Origin: Xanthomonas theicola
GTDB taxonomy: Bacteria > Pseudomonadota > Gammaproteobacteria > Xanthomonadales > Xanthomonadaceae
Direction: 5' to 3'
DNA: 64,000 bases
NCBI RefSeq assembly: GCF_014236795.1
Contig: NZ_CP049017.1
Location: forward strand, 3,326,001-3,390,000
Shown: piece after piece, positions 9,431-18,985 of the stretch
Position numbering within the stretch: position 1 is the first letter of the stretch
Layout: every line of letters begins with the position of its first letter
Notes under the pieces: model-generated
Told to the model about the DNA's origin: nothing
What the model saw: only the letters and a program-made list of their open reading frames with translations
Database searches by the model: none
Program-made: the position numbers and the translations under genes

Positions 9431-9737
9431 ATGGCAGACCAGCACGCCCGCCACAATCCGCTGGGGCAAGACGCCCTGTTCACTACGCCCGCATCGCTCA
9501 TGCTCGACGCCCACCTCACGCCGCTGGAGCGCAACGGCTGGCAGGTTCTGCGTATGCTGCGTTCCGCAGAGGGCATCAGTCCGCTGGCAAACCTGGGACA
9601 GTTGCGCCGCTATCCCACCTCTAACCCCACTGGGGCAGCGGGCCGGGTATGAGACGGCCTGGCGCGTTCTCGTCGTGCTTCGGTTAACGGAGTGGACCAG
9701 TCTGGTGGGCCAGCACCGCGACCCTCTGACCAGCGAC
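9431..9737 (+). pseudogene. STY4528-type integrative-element gene fragment, frameshifted
   Basis: The frame from 9431 reads LFTTPASLMLDAHLTPLERN then GWQVLRMLRS. After one extra A near 9624 it continues in the next frame as TPLGQRAGYETAWRVLVVLR then LTEWTSLVGQHRDP. This order (TPASLL-D-LTPLERNAWQ, Y/P-LR, ET-AR-L-LRLT-W-SL, RDP) is the one I know from STY4528-family proteins of integrative conjugative elements and pathogenicity islands. Homology stops after RDPLTS, so the gene is truncated as well as frameshifted. It implies that an ICE or island once occupied or passed through this locus. Confidence 0.6.
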
Positions 9738-9986
9738 CGGCGATGCCCTCAGGCGGTCTGGCAGGACGCGGCAGCGGCGCCTTCGCCGCTCATCTCAATG
9801 AAATTATGAGTTGTTCGAGGTGCTCATCAGGCCAGGCGCGCTGAACACCCGCTGCCGCCCGCACCGGAAGACCTCCGCGCCACGCGGGTGAACCCGGCCC
9901 GGCACGCGGTAGGATGTCGCACCCCACACGGCTGCGCTGCGTAGACCCCCCATGATGGCCCGCACCCCCGACGCCCCCACGGCGGC

Positions 9987-10883
9987 ATGAGTAGCGCGTC
10001 GAACCGCGTGGAGGTCCGGGTTCCCCCGCGCGCCGAACGCCTGGACCCGTGGATCGCGGCGTGCGTCAGCGCGCTGCTGCACCTGCTGATGCTGCTGCTC
10101 CTGCTGCTGGCCTCCAAGCCCAGCCTGACCGCGCCGCAGGGCGCGACCAGCGGCGGCCGGGTGAAAGTGGATTTCGTCGGCCAGACACGCCAGCCCGTGC
10201 GCCCGGTGAAGGCGCCGCCCAGCCCGCCGCCGCCGCAGAAACCCGAGCCTGCCCGCACGCGCCCCGCCGCCTCGCGCGTGCAGTCCACGCTGGTCGAGCA
10301 CGCCAAGGACCCGGCGCCGCCGCAGGCCGACGACGCCCCCGACACCACGGCGCAGCGGCGCCCGCCGCGGCAGCGCCCGACCCCACCGCCGGTCGAGCCG
10401 CCGCCCACCCTGGACGAGGCCACCCAGAGCCAGGCGCAGACGCCGGCCGCCAGTCCGCCGCCGACCCAGCGCCACCCCGAGACCTGGACCGGGCGGCCGC
10501 CGGGCATGCTCGAGGAGGACACCGCCGACGGCTCGGCCCGCGGCACGTCCATCGACCGCGGCCGCCGCAACGACCCGCAGGCCGCCCAGGCCAGCCTGGA
10601 AGTGGGCGGCTACCAGGTCTGGTACGGCCTGCGCAGCGCCACCCAGCTGCGCGCCTGGATGGACCAGGGCATGAAGGAACTCTCGATCCCACTGCCGGGC
10701 ACCCAGTACTACATGGTCTGCCCGGCCCAGGTCGCGCTGGACCGCGGTTCCGGTAAATGCCGGCTGGTCGCCCCCGACTCGCCGGAACTGAAGGCCATCG
10801 GCGACGCCCGCGAGGTCATCGACATGATCCAGGTCTACCGCCGCGGCGAGTTAGTGTGGAGCGGGCCAGGCCCGTACCGGTGA
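9987..10883 (+). CDS. Proline-rich transmembrane repetitive protein (TonB-like architecture)
   Basis: A 298-residue inner-membrane-anchored protein. Residues 1-23 are cytoplasmic and one hydrophobic helix spans about 24-43. A long Pro/Ala/Gln/Arg-rich periplasmic stretch covers about 60-185, followed by a compact C-terminal domain (about 200-298) with two cysteines and the motif GGYQVWYGL. The order (anchor, proline-rich spacer, globular end) is that of TonB-like proteins, but the C-terminus lacks the usual TonB YP motif. In Xanthomonas annotations similar proteins are called transmembrane repetitive proteins. No RBS stands out, so the start is provisional. The next frame, 17 bases on, is a truncated ATPase gene that may once have been co-transcribed. 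Confidence 0.75.
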   Translation: MSSASNRVEVRVPPRAERLDPWIAACVSALLHLLMLLLLLLASKPSLTAPQGATSGGRVKVDFVGQTRQPVRPVKAPPSPPPPQKPEPARTRPAASRVQSTLVEHAKDPAPPQADDAPDTTAQRRPPRQRPTPPPVEPPPTLDEATQSQAQTPAASPPPTQRHPETWTGRPPGMLEEDTADGSARGTSIDRGRRNDPQAAQASLEVGGYQVWYGLRSATQLRAWMDQGMKELSIPLPGTQYYMVCPAQVALDRGSGKCRLVAPDSPELKAIGDAREVIDMIQVYRRGELVWSGPGPYR

Positions 10884-10900
10884 GCGCGCCAGGACAGCCG

Positions 10901-10994
10901 ATGCTTTCCGCGGATGACCGGCTGCCGTTCGTGCCGCAGCGCGTGCTGATCGCCGGCAAGACCGCCCTCGCCCGCCGCATCGGCGCGCGCCGAT
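10901..10994 (+). pseudogene. P-loop NTPase gene, N-terminal fragment
   Basis: Starting at ATG 10901, 17 bases after the previous stop, the frame reads MLSADDRLPFVPQRVLIAG then KTALARRIGAR. This resembles the start of a small AAA/adenylate-kinase-like ATPase, but the middle of its P-loop (residues between IAG and KT) is missing. Similarity then stops where the antisense IS481 relic begins. The gene was evidently cut by that element and has also lost its nucleotide-binding glycines. Confidence 0.5.
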
Positions 10995-11033
10995 GTCTTG
11001 TCGAGGATGGATTGAGCGGTAGCCGTCCAGATA

Positions 11034-11264
11034 AGGTTCGCCGTCGGTGGACCACGATGGCTTCCCGGGCCGGCGTGAGCGCCGTCTGCAGGTGATGGGC
11101 CGTATGCGAGCGATCCCCGAACACCTCGCGCTTCTTCCACTTGTAGACCGTCTGCTCGGTGCACCAAACCGTTGGGCCGAGACACTTGCCGTCTCGCGAC
11201 CGGCAGCGATCTCGGCCCGCACCGCAGGCGTGGTGCGGGCGTTCTTGTGCAGGGCTATCAGCAT
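11034..11264 (-). pseudogene. IS481-type transposase, N-terminal relic
   Basis: The frame from ATG 11264 reads MLIALHKNARTTPAVRAEIA then AGRETASVSAQRFG. After a frame change the helix-turn-helix continues as VYKWKKREVFGDRSHTAHHL then QTALTPAREAIVVH. This is the opening of an IS481-family transposase common in Xanthomonas. The catalytic domain is absent and no terminal repeats were found. Confidence 0.7.
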
Positions 11265-11450
11265 GGAGTCGCTTCCCGGATCGATTGCAAGGACTCTATC
11301 GACTCCTGGAAAACGGATCTGGCCATGAACAGGGAATAGCGCTTGGGGTCTCTGTCATCGTCCGGGATGCGACACCGCATAAAAGCGGTAACGACATTCG
11401 CCGCACTGCCCTCGTTCTTGCCTTGACGCGTCCCGGGTCCCGGCTCTCCA

Positions 11451-12344
11451 TCACGCCGCGAACACGTTCGGCGGCGCCGCCGCAGACGCCGCATCGCCGG
11501 AATGCACGAACATCCGCTTCCAGGCCGCATACACCGCGCCGGCCAGGGTCGGCATCGCCAGCGCCATCAGCAGCAACTGCGCGACCAACGCGGCGATGGT
11601 CGGCCCGGCGATCGCCTGCACCAGCAGGACCACCACCGCCAGCGCGAAGTACAGCGCGAACATGGCGATGAAGGCCAGCACGAAGAACACCAGCATCGCC
11701 GGTGCGTTGTGCAGGCAGGCACGCAGGCTGTTGCGCATCGCCGCCAGGCCGTTGCGGCCGTCGAACATCACCTGCGGGGCGAGCACGAACAGGGTCAGCG
11801 TCACCGCCACGAAGCCGACCAACACCAGCAGCAACCACAGCAGGATGCGCAGCGCCGGCAGCGTGGCCACCAGCTGCTCGACCTGCGCCGAATCCGGCGG
11901 CGTCTTGGACTGGCCGAGTGCGTTGAGTTTGTTCATCACCGTACCCAGCTGCTCCCACCCGGTCTGGCCGACCACCAGCAGGGCCAGGGCGCCCAGCGCC
12001 AGGCCGACCAGCACCTGCGGCAGCAGCGCCGCCAGCAAACTCCGCGCGCGGCCATCGTGCAGGCCCTGCAGCAGGTGCGCCGGCCGCGCGGCGCGGCCCT
12101 GGTCGACCTCGCGCACCGCCCACACCAGCCCGCCGAACAGCAGCGGCCCGGCCAGGCCCAGCAGCAATTGCGCCAGCAGGCCCAGGGTCGGGTTCAGCGC
12201 GCCCACCAGCAGCGCCAGCAGCGCCGCCAGGCCCCAGATCACGCCCAGCAGGCCCAGCGCCAGCGGCGCGCGGCGCAGCAGCGAAATCCCGGTCAACAGC
12301 CATTCCGCGCCGGCCGAGGCCGGCAGCTTGCGAATCTCGATCAT
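11451..12344 (-). CDS. BPSS1780-type multi-pass inner-membrane protein
   Basis: A 297-residue hydrophobic protein with about six predicted transmembrane segments rich in Leu, Ala and Val. The ATG at 12344 is chosen because the conserved opening (MIEIRKLPASAGAEWLLTG) starts there; the open frame continues far upstream only as antisense of the neighbour. The family has no established biochemical role. It lies downstream of the amidotransferase on the same strand with a gap of about 46 bases, so co-transcription is possible. Confidence 0.8.
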   Translation of the reverse strand: MIEIRKLPASAGAEWLLTGISLLRRAPLALGLLGVIWGLAALLALLVGALNPTLGLLAQLLLGLAGPLLFGGLVWAVREVDQGRAARPAHLLQGLHDGRARSLLAALLPQVLVGLALGALALLVVGQTGWEQLGTVMNKLNALGQSKTPPDSAQVEQLVATLPALRILLWLLLVLVGFVAVTLTLFVLAPQVMFDGRNGLAAMRNSLRACLHNAPAMLVFFVLAFIAMFALYFALAVVVLLVQAIAGPTIAALVAQLLLMALAMPTLAGAVYAAWKRMFVHSGDAASAAAPPNVFAA

Positions 12345-12390
12345 TGCCAATCCGAAGTGGGGACGCCGTACGGCGCGGCGCTTGCACAGA

Positions 12391-13152
12391 TTATCGCGGT
12401 TTTGCCCGGCCACCGGCGGTTTGCTGGCCGCGCGCGTGCTGAACGAAGCGCCGCAGCAGCTTGCGCGCCAGCGGCGCGGCGCTGACCTCGCGGGCGATGG
12501 TACGGGCGCAGCGCCCGGCGCTGCGTAGACAGTCGGCGCGGGCATGCACGTAGCCGCGCATGTGGTGGGTGGCGAACTCCGGATGGAACTGCACGCCCCA
12601 GGCCGCCTCGCCCCAGCGGAAGGCATGGCACTGGTCCTGCGCCGAGCGTGCCAGCACGGTGGCGCCGGCCGGCGCGCGCAGCACCGTCTGCAGGTGGGTG
12701 GCGTGGGCCGGGAAGCGCCCGGGCAGGCCGGCGAACAGCGGGTCCTCGAACGCCGGCGGGTGCAGGTCGATGTGCACGGTGCCCGATTCGCGCCCGGCCG
12801 GGTTGTAGGCGACTTCCCCGCCCAGCGCATGCGCCAGCAGCTGGTGGCCGTAGCAGATGCCCAGCAGCGGGGTGCCGTCGTGGGCCGCCTCGCGCAGCCA
12901 GGCGGCCGAGCGCTCGCTCCAGTCTGCGCGGTCGGTGACGAAGGCGGCCGAGCCGGTGACGATGATCCCGGCAAAGCGGTCGCGTGCAGGCAGCGCGGCG
13001 CCGGCGGCGGCCACCGTGTCGCATTCGGCGAGCCCGGCGGCGACCCGGATCCAGTGCGGGAAGCGCCCGTAGCGCCGCATCGTCGCCACCGGCCGGCCGG
13101 TTTCGAGGATCAGCAAGGGCGCAGCGGGCAGTACGGGCGGGCGCAACGGCAT
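12391..13152 (-). CDS. Class I glutamine amidotransferase (GuaA-like N-type domain), stand-alone
   Basis: The product is a triad glutaminase domain with the nucleophile Cys in LLGICYGHQ and the His-x-Glu pair in QFHPEF, so it should release ammonia from glutamine or hydrolyse a gamma-glutamyl substrate. It resembles the YfeJ-like enzymes annotated as GMP-synthase-related amidotransferases. No synthetase partner is fused. I chose ATG 13152 because the conserved beta-strand LLILETGRP begins shortly after. An in-frame ATG at 13233, 17 bases after the GspE-like stop, would add 27 less-conserved residues and cannot be excluded. Confidence 0.82.
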   Translation of the reverse strand: MPLRPPVLPAAPLLILETGRPVATMRRYGRFPHWIRVAAGLAECDTVAAAGAALPARDRFAGIIVTGSAAFVTDRADWSERSAAWLREAAHDGTPLLGICYGHQLLAHALGGEVAYNPAGRESGTVHIDLHPPAFEDPLFAGLPGRFPAHATHLQTVLRAPAGATVLARSAQDQCHAFRWGEAAWGVQFHPEFATHHMRGYVHARADCLRSAGRCARTIAREVSAAPLARKLLRRFVQHARGQQTAGGRAKPR

Positions 13153-13249
13153 ATGCCCGATTCCAGACGCCAGCGTCCCGCTTTGTTCGAACCCCGCCGG
13201 TGCCGATGGCATCGCGATGCAAACCCGGCTCATCAGGCCGGCGCGCCGC

Positions 13250-15070
13250 TCACTCGCGCGGCGGCAGCACCGACAGCACTTCCTCGATGGTGGTCAGGCC
13301 GGCGGCGACTTTTTCCAGCCCGGCGCGGCGCAGGCTGCGCACGCCTTCGGCCTGCGCCGCGCGGCCGAAGCCGGCCAGGTCCATGTCGGCGCGGATCAGC
13401 GCGCGCAGGCGCGGCGTCACCGGCAGCAGTTCGTACAGGCCGACCCGGCCCAGGTAGCCGGTGCGGCGGCATTCCAGGCAACCGACCGGGGCGTGGACCT
13501 GCACCGCGTCCGGCAGCGCCTCGCCCGGCTCGCGCAGCGCGTCCCATTCGACCGCGTCCAGCGTGTGCGGGCGCTTGCAATGGCCGCACAGGGTGCGCAC
13601 CAGGCGTTGCGCCAGCACGCCGTTGAGGGTGGAGGCGACCAGGTAGTGCGGCACGCCCAGGTCGAGCAGGCGGGTGATCGCCGAGGGCGCGTCGTTGGTA
13701 TGCAGGGTGGACAGCACCAGGTGCCCGGTCAGCGAGGCCTGCACCGCCATCTGTGCAGTCTCCAGGTCGCGGATCTCGCCGATCATGATGATGTCCGGGT
13801 CCTGCCGCAGCAGGGTGCGCACGCCGCTGGCGAAGTCCAGGTCGATGTTGGTCTGCACCTGCATCTGGTTGAACTCCGGCGCGATCATCTCGATCGGGTC
13901 CTCGACGCTGCACACGTTCACCTCGGGGGTGGCCAGGCGCTTGAGCGTGGAATACAGCGTGGTGGTCTTGCCCGAGCCGGTCGGGCCGGTGACCAGCACG
14001 ATGCCGTGCGGGCGTTCGACCAGCGCCGCCCAGCCGGCCGCCTCCTGCGCGCTGAAGCCGAGCTGGTCCACGCTCTTGAACGCCGCATCCGGGTCGAAGA
14101 TGCGCATCACGCATTTCTCGCCGAACGCGGTGGGCATCGTGGACAGGCGCATCTCGGTCTCGCGCCCGCCCGGCGAGCGGGTCTTGATGCGCCCGTCCTG
14201 CGGGCGCCGGCGCTCGGCCAGGTCCATGCGCCCGAGCACCTTGATCCGGCTGACGATGGCGGTCATCACCGCCGGCGGCACCTCCAGCACCTTGTGCAGC
14301 ACGCCGTCGATGCGGAAGCGCATGCGCCCGGCCTCGCGCCGCGGCTCCAGGTGGATGTCGCTGGCGCGCTGCTCGTAGGCGTACTGCAGCAGCCAGTCGA
14401 CGATGTGCACGATGTGGTGGTCGTCGGCGTTGACATCGCCGCCGCGGCCCAGTTCCACCAGTTGCTCGAAGCTGGGCAGGCCGCTGCTCTGCTCGCTGCG
14501 CCCGTCCCTGGCCCCGCGCACCGAGCGGGTCACGCCGAAGAACTCCATGGTGTAGCGGTGCAGGTCCAGCGGGTTGACCAGCGCGATCTCGATCCGGCGC
14601 CGCGCCAGGTGCTGCAGGTCGGCCAGCCAGTCCAGCGCCAGCGGCTCGCTGGTCGCCACCAGCAGGCGCTCGGGCTCCAGCGCCAGCGGCAGGATGCGGT
14701 GGCGGCGGGCGTAGGCGTGCGAGACCACGGCGGTCACCGCGGCCACGTCGACCCGGGTCGGATCGATGCGCAGGTAGCGCAGGCCGCAACGCTGCGCCAG
14801 CCATTCGGTCAGCCGTTCCAGGCCCAGCTCGCTGCCCGGCGGATGGGTTGCGGGCAGCTTCAGGTTGGACAGCAGCACCAGCGGATGCACGTCGCTGACG
14901 GTGCGCGCGGTCTGCGCCGAGAACTGCACGCGGCCGCGCTCGGCCGGCGCCACCAGACCGTCGGCGAGCAGCGCCGCGGCGACCCGCTCGAAGCTCAGCC
15001 GCCCCGGCGGCAGCGACACGACGCCGGGTGCAGGCAGCGTCGACGGCAGCGCGGCAGGTCGCGAATCCAT
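13250..15070 (-). CDS. GspE/PulE-type secretion ATPase
   Basis: A 606-residue hexameric ATPase of the type II secretion/type IV pilus family, acting at the cytoplasmic face of the inner membrane. An N-terminal MshEN/GspE-N region (about 20-215) precedes the ATPase core with Walker [11 protein letters not shown], an Asp box around VCSVEDPIE, a Walker B/His box ([18 protein letters not shown]) and a four-Cys zinc module (CGHC...CLEC). No other gsp or pil gene lies in the window, so this is an orphan ATPase next to glyQ. It may power a system encoded elsewhere or be a second paralogue. Confidence 0.9.
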   Translation of the reverse strand: MDSRPAALPSTLPAPGVVSLPPGRLSFERVAAALLADGLVAPAERGRVQFSAQTARTVSDVHPLVLLSNLKLPATHPPGSELGLERLTEWLAQRCGLRYLRIDPTRVDVAAVTAVVSHAYARRHRILPLALEPERLLVATSEPLALDWLADLQHLARRRIEIALVNPLDLHRYTMEFFGVTRSVRGARDGRSEQSSGLPSFEQLVELGRGGDVNADDHHIVHIVDWLLQYAYEQRASDIHLEPRREAGRMRFRIDGVLHKVLEVPPAVMTAIVSRIKVLGRMDLAERRRPQDGRIKTRSPGGRETEMRLSTMPTAFGEKCVMRIFDPDAAFKSVDQLGFSAQEAAGWAALVERPHGIVLVTGPTGSGKTTTLYSTLKRLATPEVNVCSVEDPIEMIAPEFNQMQVQTNIDLDFASGVRTLLRQDPDIIMIGEIRDLETAQMAVQASLTGHLVLSTLHTNDAPSAITRLLDLGVPHYLVASTLNGVLAQRLVRTLCGHCKRPHTLDAVEWDALREPGEALPDAVQVHAPVGCLECRRTGYLGRVGLYELLPVTPRLRALIRADMDLAGFGRAAQAEGVRSLRRAGLEKVAAGLTTIEEVLSVLPPRE

Positions 15071-15111
15071 GGTCCGAGTCCGGTACGCGGAAGTCCCCGC
15101 AGGTCGGTCGC

Positions 15112-15117
15112 TATACT
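15112..15117 (+). promoter_or_regulatory. Possible -10 element for glyQ
   Basis: TATACT lies about 28 bases before the glyQ ATG in the divergent gap with the GspE-type gene. No convincing -35 box sits 16-18 bases further upstream, so the call rests on the hexamer and its position. Confidence 0.35.
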
Positions 15118-15145
15118 AGCGCACCCCTTTGCCGGCCTTTGCTGC

Positions 15146-16054
<909 letters not shown>

Positions 16055-16065
16055 GGCCGCGGCCG

Positions 16066-16344
16066 ATGCGGCCGAACAGCGAACTGTTCCTGCTGCTGGG
16101 CGTGCTGTGGTCGGCGCCGCTGGCGTTCGGCTATTTCTGCGCCTGGTGGGCGCAGCAGCGTGGACGCAGCGCGGTGGGTTGGTTCCTGTTCGGATTCCTC
16201 TTGCTGCCGACGGCCGGGCTGTGGCTGCTGGCGATCCATGGCGACGACCGCGATGGCCGCGGCAAGTCGAAAGACAAATCGATTGGGCGCGGCGACCTGC
16301 TGGCGACCCGGAAGGACGTGATATGCGCATGCATCCCCTGCTGA
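16066..16344 (+). CDS. Small two-helix membrane protein between glyQ and glyS
   Basis: A 92-residue frame beginning 11 bases after glyQ and overlapping the first 22 bases of glyS in another frame. It has two hydrophobic segments (about residues 7-27 and 37-58) separated by [10 protein letters not shown], then a basic tail. No known domain was recognised. The tight spacing and overlap fit a translated, coupled gene. Expression and function are unproven; spurious translation of the gap is the alternative. Confidence 0.6.
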   Translation: MRPNSELFLLLGVLWSAPLAFGYFCAWWAQQRGRSAVGWFLFGFLLLPTAGLWLLAIHGDDRDGRGKSKDKSIGRGDLLATRKDVICACIPC

Positions 16345-18539
16345 TCGAACTGGGCACCGAGGAACTGCCGGTCAAGGCACTGCCGGGCCTGGCGCAGGCC
16401 TTGTTCGACGGCGTGGTCGCCGGGCTGGACAAGCGCGGCATCGCGGTCGAACGCGGCGACGCCAAGCCGCTGTCCACCCCGCGGCGGCTGGCGGTGTTGC
16501 TGCCGGGCGTGGCCGCCGAGCAGCCGGCGCAGCGTTCGGAAGTGCTCGGCCCCTATCTCAACATCGCCCTGGACGCCGACGGCCAGCCGACCAAGGCGCT
16601 GGCCGGTTTCGCCGCCAAGGCCGGGATCGATTGGACCGCGCTGCAACGCACCCGCGACGCCAAGGGCGAGCGCTTCGTGCATCGCGCGGTGAGCACCGGC
16701 GCGCGCACCGAGGCGCTGCTGCCGGAGATCCTGCGCGAGGCGATCGCGGCGATGCCGATCCCCAAGCCGATGCGCTGGGGCGACCACGACTACGGCTTCG
16801 CGCGGCCGGTGCACTGGCTGGTGCTGCTGTTCGGCGGCGAGGTGGTGCCGGTGCAGCTGTTCGGCGTGCAGGCCGGCCGCGACAGCCGCGGCCACCGCTT
16901 CCTGCACGACGCGCCCGTCGCGCTGGCGCAGCCGGGCGACTACGTGGCCGCGCTGCAGGCGGCGCAGGTGCTGGTCGACCCGGACGCGCGCCGCGCGCGC
17001 ATCGTCGCCGAGGTCGAGCAGGCCGCGCGCCAGGCCGGCGGCAGCGCGCGCGTCGCCGAGGACAACCTGGAGCAGGTGGTGAACCTGGTCGAATGGCCGT
17101 CGGCGGTGCTGTGCCATTTCGAGCCGGCGTTCCTGGCGGTGCCGCAGGAAGCGCTGATCCAAACCATGGAGAGCAACCAGAAGTTCTTCCCGGTGCTCGA
17201 CGACGGCGGCAAGCTGACCGAGCACTTCATCGGCATCGCCAACATCGTCTCGCGCGACGTGGCCGAAGTGGCCAAGGGCTACGAGCGGGTGATCCGGCCG
17301 CGCTTCGCCGACGCCAAGTTCTTCTTCGACGAGGACCTCAAGCAAGGTCTTGAGGCGATGGGCGCGGGCCTGGCCAGCGTCACCTACCAGACCAGGCTCG
17401 GCAGCATCGCCGACAAGGTGCGGCGCGTGGCCGCGCTGGCCGAGTCGATCGCGCCGTTGGTCGGCGTGGACGCGGCGCAGGCGCGGCGCGCGGCCGAGCT
17501 GAGCAAGAACGACCTGCAATCGCGCATGGTCAACGAGTTCCCCGAACTGCAGGGCATCGCCGGGCGCCACTACGCCAAGGCCGCCGGCGAGTCGGGCGAG
17601 ATCGCGCTGGCGATCGACGAGGCCTACCGGCCGCGCTTGGCCGGCGACGACATCGCGCTGTCACCGCTGGGCAAGGTGCTGGCCATCGCCGAGCGCCTGG
17701 ACACCCTGGCCGGCGGCTTCGCCGCGGGCCTGAAGCCGACCGGCAACAAGGATCCGTTCGCGCTGCGGCGCAATGCGCTGGGGTTGGCGCGGACGGTGAT
17801 CGAGAGTGGGTTCTCGCTGGATCTGCATGCGCTTCTTCAGGCAGCTTTCGAAGCAGTGGACAAAAGCATGCTTGACGCGTTGGAAAGGAACGCATCCAGC
17901 AAAGGCGGCGTCCAGGCTGTCGGCGCGGCCAAAGTTTCGCCTGATCCCAGGCCCGCGGAAGTTTTCGACTTCATTCTCGACCGCCTACGCGGCTACTACG
18001 CCGACAAGGGCGTGCCGGCGACGCATTTCAATGCGGTGGCCGCGCTGTTCTCGGTGGGGGCTGAAGCACCTCCTACAGAAAGCACCGCGACTTCTGCAGG
18101 GGCGGCTCCAACCGCGATCACTGCGCACGGATCGCTGTACGACTTCGACCGCCGCATCGACGCGATCGGCCTCTTCACCACGCTGCCGGAGGCCGGGGCG
18201 CTGGCCGCGGCCAACAAGCGCATCCGCAACATCCTGCGCAAAGCCGAGGGCGCGATCCCGGCGCAGATCGACGCCACGCTGCTGCGCGAGCCGGCCGAAC
18301 GCGCGCTGGCCGACGCGGTGGAAGCGGCGATCGCGGAAACCGACGGCGCGCTGCGCCAGCACGACTACGTCACCGTGCTGGACTTCCTGGCGCGGCTGCG
18401 GCCGCAGGTGGACGCGTTCTTCGACGGGGTGATGGTCAACGTCGACGACCCGGCGCTCCGCGGCAACCGCCTGGCCCTGCTCAAGCGCCTGGGCGACCGC
18501 CTCGGCAGCGTCGCGGCGATCGAGCACCTGTCCTCGTAA
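16323..18539 (+). CDS. glyS: Glycyl-tRNA synthetase beta subunit, with in-frame insertions
   Basis: The beta subunit binds and discriminates tRNA-Gly. The start at 16323 has a GGAAGGA site seven bases away; a second ATG follows two codons later. Typical blocks include [49 protein letters not shown] (here [12 protein letters not shown]) and [10 protein letters not shown] near the C-terminal domain. The protein has 738 residues against 689 in E. coli. Two segments look inserted: about residues 500-545, in AT-richer DNA, and about 578-602, where a REP-like inverted repeat is translated in frame (GAEAPPTES...[10 protein letters not shown]). Both lie in loops around conserved blocks, so the enzyme is probably still functional. 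Confidence 0.95.
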   Translation: MRMHPLLIELGTEELPVKALPGLAQALFDGVVAGLDKRGIAVERGDAKPLSTPRRLAVLLPGVAAEQPAQRSEVLGPYLNIALDADGQPTKALAGFAAKAGIDWTALQRTRDAKGERFVHRAVSTGARTEALLPEILREAIAAMPIPKPMRWGDHDYGFARPVHWLVLLFGGEVVPVQLFGVQAGRDSRGHRFLHDAPVALAQPGDYVAALQAAQVLVDPDARRARIVAEVEQAARQAGGSARVAEDNLEQVVNLVEWPSAVLCHFEPAFLAVPQEALIQTMESNQKFFPVLDDGGKLTEHFIGIANIVSRDVAEVAKGYERVIRPRFADAKFFFDEDLKQGLEAMGAGLASVTYQTRLGSIADKVRRVAALAESIAPLVGVDAAQARRAAELSKNDLQSRMVNEFPELQGIAGRHYAKAAGESGEIALAIDEAYRPRLAGDDIALSPLGKVLAIAERLDTLAGGFAAGLKPTGNKDPFALRRNALGLARTVIESGFSLDLHALLQAAFEAVDKSMLDALERNASSKGGVQAVGAAKVSPDPRPAEVFDFILDRLRGYYADKGVPATHFNAVAALFSVGAEAPPTESTATSAGAAPTAITAHGSLYDFDRRIDAIGLFTTLPEAGALAAANKRIRNILRKAEGAIPAQIDATLLREPAERALADAVEAAIAETDGALRQHDYVTVLDFLARLRPQVDAFFDGVMVNVDDPALRGNRLALLKRLGDRLGSVAAIEHLSS
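18053..18118. repeat. REP-like inverted repeat inside glyS
   Basis: An arm GGCTGAAGCACCTCCTACAG and an imperfect inverted arm CTGCAGGGGCGGCTCCAACC flank a short loop, with the same core as the intergenic REP elements of this window. It is read through in frame by glyS without a stop. Confidence 0.65.
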
Positions 18540-18563
18540 GCGGCGCGGCCGATGGATGTATGG

Positions 18564-18593
18564 AGAGGCTGCGAAAGCGGCCTCTTCTTCTTT
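18564..18593 (+). terminator. Rho-independent terminator of glyS
   Basis: A nine-base-pair stem (AGAGGCTGC paired with GCGGCCTCT, one T-G wobble) closes on a GAAA tetraloop and runs into a T-rich tail (TCTTCTTTC). It lies 25 bases after the glyS stop. Confidence 0.85.
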
Positions 18594-18985
18594 CATGAGA
18601 GCGCGTCTGGGTGGCCTTGGGCCACCGGCCGCGACGAACGGAACCGGCAACCCCACGGCCGAGTGCAACAGCGCCGGGACTGACGTCCCTCCCAGGTGCA
18701 CCCGGCCGGTCGTGTACGAGCGCCTGTGTCGCCCCACCCCTCTCCCACCGGGAGAGGGGTGGGGGTGAGGGGACGGCGCGAAGCGTCTCGCGGCGTTTCG
18801 GTACACGAGGCGTCGCCCCATCCTCACCCGCCCCTTCGGGGCAGCTTCCCGCTAACAGGGGCAGTGGTCGCGCGGGGAGAAGGGAAATGCAGGCAAGGGA
18901 GCGCACCGCGCCCAGGTCTGCCACGGACGGCGCGGCGCACAACCGCCGTTACCGAAGCCCTACTCCCCACTCCCGAATCCCGGCC
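18594..18985. other. Intergenic repeats between glyS and rep
   Basis: No gene is seen. It holds degenerate REP-like halves (about 18610-18705), a perfect 15-bp hairpin at 18732-18764 and GC-rich spacer before the convergent end of rep. Confidence 0.6.
18732..18764. repeat. Perfect 15-bp hairpin, dispersed intergenic type
   Basis: CCCCACCCCTCTCCC pairs perfectly with GGGAGAGGGGTGGGG around a three-base loop (ACC). Similar C/G-rich hairpins are common between genes in Xanthomonas-type genomes. No T-run follows, so it is listed as a repeat rather than a terminator. Confidence 0.7.

Noticed and set aside
13217..15145. Long plus-strand frame leading into glyQ
   Set aside because: The part before ATG 15146 is antisense of the GspE-type gene; glyQ's conserved start is at 15146.
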